DNA of 8,144 nt from Oscillospiraceae bacterium (lineage in GTDB: Bacteria > Bacillota > Clostridia > Oscillospirales > Acutalibacteraceae). The DNA lies in assembly GCA_003517915.1 (NCBI GenBank), contig DOZQ01000235.1, forward strand, positions 1 through 8,144, written 5' to 3'. The translations under genes and the position numbers were made by a program. Below the pieces are notes generated by a model. That model did not search any database, was not told the DNA's origin, and worked only from the letters and a program-made list of their open reading frames with translations. This document shows positions 1 to 7,083 of this stretch, in pieces; the first letter of the stretch is position 1; the number at the start of each line of letters is the position of its first letter.

Positions 1-14
1 TAGGCAAGAATGAG

Positions 15-43
15 ATGAATGCCCATCGTAATTATGGTATAAT
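15..43 (+). promoter_or_regulatory. Likely sigma-A promoter of addBA (extended -10)
   Basis: A perfect TATAAT lies at 38-43 and is preceded by TGG at 35-37, giving an extended -10 (TGnTATAAT). With a 17-bp spacer the -35 would be ATGAAT at 15-20, a weak match to TTGACA, which is typical of extended -10 promoters. Transcription would start near position 50, leaving a leader of about 100 nt before addB. A second TATAAT at 81-86 has neither a TG extension nor a good -35, so it is less likely to be used. The rest of 1-151 is AT-rich; I see no gene, riboswitch or terminator in it. The start is inferred from sequence only. Confidence 0.55.
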
Positions 44-136
44 AAAAACATGAATAATGCTGTTTGTTATACGGAACGCTTATAATCATATATCCAAAAA
101 ACGTAAAAGAAATATAGCGCATTATAGCCGAAAATG

Positions 137-145
137 AAAGGGGGA
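137..145 (+). promoter_or_regulatory. Ribosome binding site that fixes the addB start
   Basis: The purine run AAAGGGGGA ends 6 nt before the ATG at 152. An in-frame ATG at 134 would add six residues (MKGGFR), but it has no Shine-Dalgarno sequence before it and its own codons form this site. The ATG at 152 also puts the Walker A motif at residue 7, matching the usual position at the very N-terminus of AddB proteins. The 152 start is therefore preferred. Confidence 0.8.
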
Positions 146-151
146 TTCCGG

Positions 152-3100
152 ATGCTGCGTTTTGTCATCGGCCGGGCGGGCAGCGGAAAAACCGAATTTA
201 TACTGGAGGAAATCTCCCGTAAAATCAGGGATAACGCCGCCGGGATGCTGCTTATTGTCCCGGAGCAATATTCGTTTGAAAGCGAGCGGGCACTCTTGCG
301 GCGAACCGGCGTTTCGGACGCCGCTAAAGCCGAGGTGCTCAGTTTCAGCCGCCTTTGCGACAGGGTGTTCAGCGAGGCGGGAGGTATAGCCGGAAACCGC
401 CTTGACGACGGCACCCGTGTCCTTTTGATGGCACGCGTACTTAGAGATTTGCAAAAGGGGCTGACAATCTATAAAAAACAGGCGGCAAAGCCGGATTTTG
501 CCGCGGCGCTGCTAAAGCTGTTATCTGAACTTAAGCAAAACGCCGTGACGCCGGAAATCCTGCTTAAAACGGCGGATGGAATTCGGGACGACCGGCTGCA
601 AAACAAACTCACTGAGCTTTCATACATATTCGCCGCCTATGAAAAATTAGCAGCCGAGCGCTACTGCGACCCGCAGGAGGATTTGACCCGCCTACGCGGC
701 GCCCTTCTCGGTTATCCTTTTTTTGAGGGCAAGCAGGTGTATATCGATTCGTTCAAGGGCTTTACCGGGCAGCAAGCGGAAATCCTTTCAGTGATTTTGC
801 GTCAGGCCGAGGACGTGACTGTCGCCCTTTGCTGTGACGGGCTACAGGACAACGAACAGGGGCTCGGGCTGTTTTCGGGCGTAAAAGAGGCAGCGGCGGA
901 GCTTATAGACAGGGCGAAGCGCGAGGGTCAAAAAATTGCTTCGCCGGTGGTTCTTACGCATAACCACAGATTTAAATCCTTAGCGCTTGCCGCACTTGCG
1001 GCGGGGTTGTTTGCTCCCGACGCGGAAATATATGAAAAAGAAGCCAGGGAGGTCACTGTCTGCGCGGCGCAGACCGCCTATGACGAATGTGATTTTACCG
1101 CCCGGACAATCAAACAGCTTGTGCGCGAACAGGGATACCGCTACAAAGAAATCGCGGTTATCGCAAGGGATTTAACTCCTTATGCGCGTCTTATAAAAGC
1201 GGCGTTCGAGCGCTATAACATACCGGTACATATGGATGAACGCGTCCCGGCGGAAACCCTTGCGCTTAGTCATTTGGTTTTAGCCGCGCTACGCGCCGTT
1301 TTATCCGGCTACAAAACCGACGAGCTGCTGTCCTACATGAAATCCGAGCTTTTGGATATAGGCTTTATCGAGACCGCCAGGCTGGAGGAATATGTGTTTT
1401 TGTGGGATATAAAGGGCAAACGGTGGCTTTCTCCCTTCACCGCGAACCCCGCCGGTATAGGCGCTCAGATGGATGACGCGGGGCGGGAACGCCTTATGGA
1501 GCTTAATAATACCAGAGAAAAGCTCTTGTCTCCCCTTTTGCGTTTGGAGCGCGGCATTGAAACTACCGCGCAGTCGATTTCGGCGGCGCTTTACTCCTTT
1601 CTTGAGGACATAGGCGCGACGGAAATGACACGTCTGTTTGCCGAAAAGCTTCGCGCGGGAGGAGAAACCGAGCTGAGTGAGCTTCAACTCCGCTGCTGGG
1701 ACGTATTAATGCGCTCTCTGAACAGCATGGCGGTCACGCTGCAGGGCGCACAGACCGATCTGCGTGAATATACCGCGCTGTTCCAGATGCTTATCGCGTC
1801 GCAGGATATGGGCAGCATCCCGCGTGGACTGGACGAAGCCGAGGTCGGCGCGGCCGGGCTTATGCGCCCGGGAACTGTCAGGGCGGTGTTTGTTTTGGGT
1901 ACGAACGAGGGGGAATTTCCTGCGGCGCCGGAGCCGGGCGGCATACTCAGCGGAAAAGACCGCGAGCGGCTCATAGAGCAGGGGCTAAAACTCAACGACC
2001 GCGCCCGGCGCGAAGCCGTGGACGAAAGTTTTTTGGCTTACGGTGCGCTTACCGCGGCGTCTGAACGGCTGTATGTAAGCTATAAGCGCTCCGACCTTTC
2101 CGGCGCGGTAAAAGAGCCATCGGTTATAATATCACAACTAAAAGAGATTTTGCCGAAATGCACCCTACGGGATGAAGCCGACTGCGGCATAGAATCCGCC
2201 GAAGCCCCCGAACCGGCATTTGCCCTTGCGGCTAAGCAGTGGAATTCCGGTACGGCACTCTCGGCAGCGCTAAAGAGTTATTTTTTAAGTCATCCTGATT
2301 TTGCCGGCCGCGCAGCGGCGCTCGAAAGCTTGACCGATACGCGACCGACGTCGATTTCAGCTCAAACAGCCGGACGGCTGTTTGGCCGCCGACTGAGTGT
2401 TTCGGCGGCTCAGGCCGAAAGCTATTACCGGTGCCCTTTCAGCTATTTCATGAAATACGGCCTTGGTGCCAAACCCCGCAGGGCGGCAAAAATAGATATG
2501 ATGCAGCGGGGCAGCATGATGCACCACGTGCTGGAGCGTATGGTGACGCGGCACGGCGGGAAGGGCTTGGCCGGGCTTGATCCAGAGACGGCGTCGCGGG
2601 AAATAAGACTATGCCTTGACGAATATGTGAAAAGCGCGCTTGCCGGAATAGAGGACGAATCGGGCCGAATCGCCTATTACGTTAGCCGTATCGCACTGCA
2701 TCTCGACGATCTTATCGCTTATATCGGTGAGGATTTCGGCGAAAATCTATTTGAGCCGGCACTGTGCGAGGCAGAGATAGGGGAGAGCGGAAAAATCCCG
2801 CCGCTGACACTTAAGTTACCGGATGGCGGAAGCATCAGTGTCAAAGGAAGAATCGACCGGGCGGACACCTATGAAAAGGATAGCGTTACCTACATAAGGG
2901 TAATCGATTACAAAAACCGAGGGAAAAGCTTTTCTTTGGCGGATGTGCTTTATGGCCAGAATTTGCAGATGCTGCTTTATCTTTTCACCCTGTGCGAAAA
3001 CGGAAGCCGCCTGTTTGGCGGCAATCCGGTTCCGGCGGGGGTCATATATCTGCCGTCGAGCCGGGTGATTCTGGATGGCAGACAAGCCGAATCTGAAGGA

Positions 3101-3481
3101 ATGCGCAAAAAGAAGCTCAGCGGGCTGATTTTGGATAGTACCGAGGCAGTAGACGCGATGGAGCGGCACGCACTTGGGATTTTCACCCCGCTCACTTTCA
3201 CAAAATCCGGCGGGGTGGACAAGCGCTCGCCGCTCACCGGTCCTCACGGATTTGATGTGATAAAAAGACACATCGAAAGGCTTCTTTTAAATATGGGCAC
3301 GCAGCTGCACGGCGGTAAAATTCCCGTCTCCCCCACCGACGGGAACAGCCTCCCCGCCTGCGCTTTCTGTGACTACGCGGCAGGCTGTCTGCGGGACTGC
3401 GAGCGGGAAACGCCAAAGGTTCCCGCTCTTAAATTAACCGACGCCCTTCAAAGAATGGAGGTGGAGCGGGATGGCGGTTAA
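152..3481 (+). CDS. addB: ATP-dependent helicase/deoxyribonuclease subunit B (AddB)
   Basis: AddB is the Chi-reading, second-nuclease subunit of the cytoplasmic AddAB complex, which processes double-strand breaks for RecA-dependent repair. The protein is 1109 aa, close to B. subtilis AddB. In order it shows: Walker A GRAGSGKT at 7-14; the inactive helicase-like body, including the VLGTNEGEFP segment that matches the conserved VLGANDG region; and a C-terminal RecB-type nuclease. Nuclease residues visible are G787-x3-H791, the GRIDR segment with D902, D919-Y920-K921, and Q939-M-L-L-Y943. Four cysteines for the 4Fe-4S staple are present: C761 (in YYRCPFSYF) and C1070, C1073, C1079 (C-x2-C-x5-C), bracketing the nuclease; C1083 is an extra nearby cysteine. 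In B. subtilis the AddB nuclease cuts the 5'-ended strand; that role is taken from the family. Its last 11 nt overlap addA. At the Chi-reading positions of B. subtilis some residues differ (see findings). Identity is secure. Confidence 0.97.
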   Translation: MLRFVIGRAGSGKTEFILEEISRKIRDNAAGMLLIVPEQYSFESERALLRRTGVSDAAKAEVLSFSRLCDRVFSEAGGIAGNRLDDGTRVLLMARVLRDLQKGLTIYKKQAAKPDFAAALLKLLSELKQNAVTPEILLKTADGIRDDRLQNKLTELSYIFAAYEKLAAERYCDPQEDLTRLRGALLGYPFFEGKQVYIDSFKGFTGQQAEILSVILRQAEDVTVALCCDGLQDNEQGLGLFSGVKEAAAELIDRAKREGQKIASPVVLTHNHRFKSLALAALAAGLFAPDAEIYEKEAREVTVCAAQTAYDECDFTARTIKQLVREQGYRYKEIAVIARDLTPYARLIKAAFERYNIPVHMDERVPAETLALSHLVLAALRAVLSGYKTDELLSYMKSELLDIGFIETARLEEYVFLWDIKGKRWLSPFTANPAGIGAQMDDAGRERLMELNNTREKLLSPLLRLERGIETTAQSISAALYSFLEDIGATEMTRLFAEKLRAGGETELSELQLRCWDVLMRSLNSMAVTLQGAQTDLREYTALFQMLIASQDMGSIPRGLDEAEVGAAGLMRPGTVRAVFVLGTNEGEFPAAPEPGGILSGKDRERLIEQGLKLNDRARREAVDESFLAYGALTAASERLYVSYKRSDLSGAVKEPSVIISQLKEILPKCTLRDEADCGIESAEAPEPAFALAAKQWNSGTALSAALKSYFLSHPDFAGRAAALESLTDTRPTSISAQTAGRLFGRRLSVSAAQAESYYRCPFSYFMKYGLGAKPRRAAKIDMMQRGSMMHHVLERMVTRHGGKGLAGLDPETASREIRLCLDEYVKSALAGIEDESGRIAYYVSRIALHLDDLIAYIGEDFGENLFEPALCEAEIGESGKIPPLTLKLPDGGSISVKGRIDRADTYEKDSVTYIRVIDYKNRGKSFSLADVLYGQNLQMLLYLFTLCENGSRLFGGNPVPAGVIYLPSSRVILDGRQAESEGMRKKKLSGLILDSTEAVDAMERHALGIFTPLTFTKSGGVDKRSPLTGPHGFDVIKRHIERLLLNMGTQLHGGKIPVSPTDGNSLPACAFCDYAAGCLRDCERETPKVPALKLTDALQRMEVERDGG
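3457..3464 (+). promoter_or_regulatory. Ribosome binding site of addA inside the addB 3' end
   Basis: GGAGGTGG lies 6 nt before the addA ATG at 3471, a strong and well-spaced Shine-Dalgarno sequence. It is inside addB codons, so ribosomes finishing addB pass over it. This supports both the chosen addA start and coupled translation of the two subunits. Confidence 0.85.
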
Positions 3482-6400
3482 ACTTACCGAAAAACAAAAG
3501 GACGCCGTTGCGGCGAAGGGCTCCGTTCTGGTTTCAGCCGCAGCGGGTTCGGGCAAGACCGCCGTGCTGGTTGAGCGGGTCATCTCGATGCTGCTGGATG
3601 AGATACATCCCGTCAGAGCCGACCACTTGCTCATTGTCACCTTCACAAAGGCGGCGGCGTCCGAAATGCGGGTGCGAATAGCGGCCCGCCTGAATGAGGA
3701 AATAAAAAAACAGCTTAATAACCTATGGCTGCAAAAACAGCGTATTTGGCTGTCTTCAGCGGCTATCGGCACAATGGATTCGTTTTGTATGGAGCTTGTA
3801 AGGGAGCATTTTGAAAAGCTCGATCTCCCGATGGATTTTAAGGCGGCGGACGAACAGATGCTCACGCAGTTAAAACAGACCGCGCTGACCCAGACGCTTG
3901 AGCGCTGTTACGCGAAGGGCGACCGGGAATTTTTCGAGCTTATCGAGCTGATGGGGGCGGACGATGCCGACCGGAATTTCACCGAAGCCGCGCTGGAGCT
4001 TTATGATTATATGCGCTCGCTCCCCTACCCCGCCGAGTATGCCGAACATGTAATAAAGCTGTATGAGACCGAAAATCCGGCGGATTCGGTCTGGGGGGAG
4101 ACCGTTTACGACACCTTCGAGACCGAGCTGCCGAGCATGATAAACTCGCTCACCGCCGCCGTGCGGGATATGGAAAGTGACCAGGTGCTGAGCGAAAAAT
4201 ATATCCCGGCGTTCGCGGATGATATAGCCGCGCTCGAAGAGCTTTTGTCTTTAACCGAAAAAAAGGATTGGGACGCGCTTTATATCCGGCTGAGGGCACT
4301 TAATTTCGCGCCTTTAGGGGCTGCCGGAAAAACCGAAAATCCGGATCTTAAAGAGCAGATGACAGAACTTCGCGGTACGGTAAAAAAACAAGCCACCGCA
4401 CTTGCGGGGCTGGTTCCCGCCTCTCTGAGTGAGCTTAAGGAGGAACAGGCGCGCCTGCGTCCGGGAATAAAAGCGCTGTTTAAGTTTGTCGGGGATTTTA
4501 CAAAGGAGCTTTCGGCTTTGAAGCTGGAAAAACGGCTGATGGATTTCGCCGATATAGAATACGCGGCGCTGAGCTTACTGGTTGAGCGCCTGGACGGGAT
4601 ATCCCGCCCGACAGCCGTCGCTAAGGAACTGCACGCGCGGTATGACGAGGTTTTGGTGGACGAATATCAGGACACCAACGAGCTGCAGAATTCTATTTTT
4701 GAAGCGCTGTCCGACTGTGGGCGCAAGCTGTTTTTAGTGGGAGACGTAAAGCAGAGCATTTACCGTTTCCGCCAGGCAAATCCCGCGCTGTTTATAGGCC
4801 GCCGCAGGCTGTATCCTGAATATGACAGAAACCGGCCATCCTCGCCATCTTGTATTGTGCTGGGAGATAATTTCCGCAGCAGGGCGGATATATGTCACGC
4901 CGTCAACTTTTTTTTCACCATGCTGATGACCGAACAAAGCGGGGAAATGCGCTATACGCGGGAGGAAGCCCTGTCGCCGAAAGGGGATTTTCCGCCGCTT
5001 CCCTCCCCTTGTGTCTCGATTAAAATCGCAGACCGGCAAAGCAGTGACGAAAGCGGCGCGGCTTTGGAGGCCAGGAATATTGCCCGCTATATTCTTAAAA
5101 CCATGTCGGAGGGGCCTGTCATCACCGACCGGGAGCAAAAAACGCTCCGTCCCGCCCGCTGGCGGGATTTCACGATACTTATGCGCTCGGGCACCAAAAT
5201 GCGGCAGTTTCAAAAAGAGCTCAAAGCCGCCGGTATTCCGGCCTGGGTCAGCCTAAAGGACGGATTTTTGCGGGCGCAGGAGGTAACGGCGGTGCTGTCG
5301 CTTTTGCAGAGCATAGACAATCCATTGCATGACATCCCGCTTATCGGCGTGATGCGTTCGCCGCTGTTCGGTTTTTGTGAGGAAGAGTTGGCCGAAATCC
5401 GGCTGGGTGCGCTCGGGGTTCCGTTTTATCTCGCGGTGAGCGCCGCGGCTGAATCCGGTAATGATAAATGCGGCAGGTTTACCGCTTTTTTAAGCCGGTT
5501 CAGGCAGCTTGCCGCAACAATTACCGCCGACAGCCTGATAGGAAAGATCTATGATGAGACCGGATATCTCTCGCTCGTACAGGCTATGGACGAGGGGCCT
5601 CAGCGCCGCGCTAATCTGCTTATGCTGCAAAGCTACGCCGAAAAAAGCGGCTACGCGGGTGAAAACCGCTTGGGGGGATTTTTGCGATACATAGCCCGGC
5701 TTAAAGAAAGCGGCAAGGATCTTGACGCCGCGTCGGCCATGTCCGAATCGGATGACGTCGTACGAATTATGACAATCCACCGTTCAAAGGGACTTCAGTT
5801 TCCGGTGTGCATCGTTGCTAATCTCAGCGCGGAATTCAGCCGTGAGGAAACCAGAGGGCCGTTTTTGATCAGTGAGAAATTAGGGGTCGGCCTGACACTG
5901 CAGGATGACCAACTCCGCAGGAAATATCCGACGTTGCAAAGGCTTGCTATTGCCCGGGAAAAGAGGCTGAAAAGCATCTCGGAGGAGCTGAGGGTTCTCT
6001 ATGTGGCGATGACCCGCGCGCAGGACAGGCTAATGCTGAGCCTGTGCGAAAAAACTCCCGGCAAAATTTTAGGCAAGCTTGCAAGGCGGCTCGAAAGCGA
6101 GACCTTTTCCGGTATAGATGACGCTATAGAGCCGTCCGCAGTGCTTTCGGCGCAGGGCTACGGCGAATGGATTCTTTCGTGCGCCCTGCTGCACCCCTGC
6201 GGGAAAATACTTAGGGAAAATTCGGGCGTTTCGCTGACACCAGCGCACGCACAAGGAATGCTGGATATTGAGGTAGTTCCGGCCAGAGAACTGCCGGCGG
6301 CTGAAATCCGTGAAAAAGCGGACGAACCAGAGCCGGACGAAACTCTGCTGAGTGAAATCGACCAGCGGCTTAATTACCGCTACGCCTATGAGGATTTAAT

Positions 6401-7019
6401 CGGAATCGCGTCAAAGCAGACCGCGACCGAAATAGCTGCGGCTTCCAGACGGGAATATAGCTGTACCTCCCGTCCGGCGTTTCTCACAAAAGCGGGTCTG
6501 ACCCCCGCCGAGCGCGGTACTGCGCTGCATCAGTTTATGCAGTTCTCCGATTATTCCGCCGCCGCCGAAAATCCTGAAAAGGAGCTGCGGCGGCTGACAA
6601 GCTCGCGCTTCATCACCGAGGAACAGGCGGCGGGGATCGACCTTTCTGCAGTCGAAAGTTTTTTTGCGGGTTCGCTTTATAAAAGGATTAAAGCCGCGCG
6701 GCGAATCGCCAGAGAGCATCGGTTTATGGTGGAGCTTGCCGCCGGGGAGATTTATCCTTCATTGACCGAGTTGGCGGCAAGTGAAAAAATCGTAGTTCAG
6801 GGAATTGTGGATCTGCTGATCTTTGAGCCGGACGGTATTGTCATCGCGGACTATAAAACCGACCGTGTCAGTTCGGCGCAGACGCTTAAAGAGTATTACG
6901 CGCCGCAGCTCGAGGTGTATGCAAGGGCGCTCGGGCAGTCGGCAGGCTCGGTCAAGGAATGCCTGCTCTACTCCTTTTCGCTGAACGAATGTGTGGAAGT
7001 GCCGCTTTTTGACAAATAA
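3471..7019 (+). CDS. addA: ATP-dependent helicase/nuclease subunit A (AddA)
   Basis: AddA is the motor of AddAB: an SF1A (UvrD/RecB-like) 3'-5' helicase fused to a RecB-type nuclease that, in B. subtilis, cuts the 3'-ended strand. The protein is 1182 aa, slightly shorter than the B. subtilis protein. Visible helicase motifs in order: Q-motif Gln Q9; Walker A AAAGSGKT at 23-30; motif Ia VTFTKAAASEMR at 56-67; Walker B DEYQDT at 397-402; motif III GDVKQSIYRFRQA at 424-436; motif IV with N467-F-R469; motif V TIHRSKGLQFP at 768-778; motif VI YVAMTRAQDRL starting at Y844 with R849. An acidic linker at about 930-965 leads to the nuclease, with H1020 (GTALHQF), D1114 (GIVDLL), D1127-Y-K1129 and Q1146-x3-Y1150. 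Both engines therefore look active. The start is set by the Shine-Dalgarno sequence at 3457-3464. It is co-transcribed and coupled with addB. No frameshift or missing key residue was seen. Confidence 0.98.
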   Translation: MAVKLTEKQKDAVAAKGSVLVSAAAGSGKTAVLVERVISMLLDEIHPVRADHLLIVTFTKAAASEMRVRIAARLNEEIKKQLNNLWLQKQRIWLSSAAIGTMDSFCMELVREHFEKLDLPMDFKAADEQMLTQLKQTALTQTLERCYAKGDREFFELIELMGADDADRNFTEAALELYDYMRSLPYPAEYAEHVIKLYETENPADSVWGETVYDTFETELPSMINSLTAAVRDMESDQVLSEKYIPAFADDIAALEELLSLTEKKDWDALYIRLRALNFAPLGAAGKTENPDLKEQMTELRGTVKKQATALAGLVPASLSELKEEQARLRPGIKALFKFVGDFTKELSALKLEKRLMDFADIEYAALSLLVERLDGISRPTAVAKELHARYDEVLVDEYQDTNELQNSIFEALSDCGRKLFLVGDVKQSIYRFRQANPALFIGRRRLYPEYDRNRPSSPSCIVLGDNFRSRADICHAVNFFFTMLMTEQSGEMRYTREEALSPKGDFPPLPSPCVSIKIADRQSSDESGAALEARNIARYILKTMSEGPVITDREQKTLRPARWRDFTILMRSGTKMRQFQKELKAAGIPAWVSLKDGFLRAQEVTAVLSLLQSIDNPLHDIPLIGVMRSPLFGFCEEELAEIRLGALGVPFYLAVSAAAESGNDKCGRFTAFLSRFRQLAATITADSLIGKIYDETGYLSLVQAMDEGPQRRANLLMLQSYAEKSGYAGENRLGGFLRYIARLKESGKDLDAASAMSESDDVVRIMTIHRSKGLQFPVCIVANLSAEFSREETRGPFLISEKLGVGLTLQDDQLRRKYPTLQRLAIAREKRLKSISEELRVLYVAMTRAQDRLMLSLCEKTPGKILGKLARRLESETFSGIDDAIEPSAVLSAQGYGEWILSCALLHPCGKILRENSGVSLTPAHAQGMLDIEVVPARELPAAEIREKADEPEPDETLLSEIDQRLNYRYAYEDLIGIASKQTATEIAAASRREYSCTSRPAFLTKAGLTPAERGTALHQFMQFSDYSAAAENPEKELRRLTSSRFITEEQAAGIDLSAVESFFAGSLYKRIKAARRIAREHRFMVELAAGEIYPSLTELAASEKIVVQGIVDLLIFEPDGIVIADYKTDRVSSAQTLKEYYAPQLEVYARALGQSAGSVKECLLYSFSLNECVEVPLFDK

Positions 7020-7021
7020 TA

Positions 7022-7050
7022 TTTACTTTAGAACAAACATTTGATACAAT
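7022..7050 (+). promoter_or_regulatory. Candidate promoter of rarA (extended -10) in the addA-rarA gap
   Basis: TTTACT at 7022-7027 (four of six bases of TTGACA) is followed, after exactly 17 bp, by TACAAT at 7045-7050 (five of six bases of TATAAT). TGA at 7042-7044 supplies the TGn of an extended -10. The -35 begins just after the addA stop codon. Transcription would start near 7057, giving a leader of about 27 nt. No terminator hairpin is visible between addA and rarA, so rarA may be read both from the addBA transcript and from this site. Confidence 0.5.
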
Positions 7051-7066
7051 AGGGTCAGAAAACAAT

Positions 7067-7073
7067 GGGAGGG
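7067..7073 (+). promoter_or_regulatory. Ribosome binding site of rarA
   Basis: GGGAGGG sits 10 nt before the ATG at 7084, a strong site at slightly long spacing. A closer ATG at 7076 is followed at once by TAA, so it cannot start the protein. The ATG at 7084 is the first productive start and is chosen for rarA. Confidence 0.75.
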
Positions 7074-7083
7074 AAATGTAAGC

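Noticed and set aside
1..30. End of an upstream gene (the window begins with TAG)
   Set aside because: A single stop triplet at the edge cannot be told from chance; too few bases are available to recognise any protein or frame.
134..151. ATG at 134 as the addB start
   Set aside because: It has no Shine-Dalgarno sequence upstream, while the ATG at 152 has AAAGGGGGA at ideal spacing and gives the usual N-terminus with Walker A at residue 7.
67..454. Two minus-strand open frames of 110-115 aa opposite the start of addB
   Set aside because: They lie almost wholly antisense to well-recognised AddB codons, encode no recognisable motif, and are explained by the GC-rich codon pattern of the real gene.
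4734..5213. Minus-strand open frame of 159 aa inside addA
   Set aside because: It is antisense to AddA helicase motifs III and IV, which are clearly conserved; no recognisable domain is seen in it.
152..7019. Frequent AGCGG (the B. subtilis Chi) within addBA as meaningful Chi sites
   Set aside because: It is a 5-base word in GC-rich coding DNA where it is expected often by chance, and the Chi of this organism is not known.
7020..7066. Intrinsic terminator after addA
   Set aside because: No GC-rich stem followed by a T run is present; the stretch is AT-rich and better explained as a promoter.
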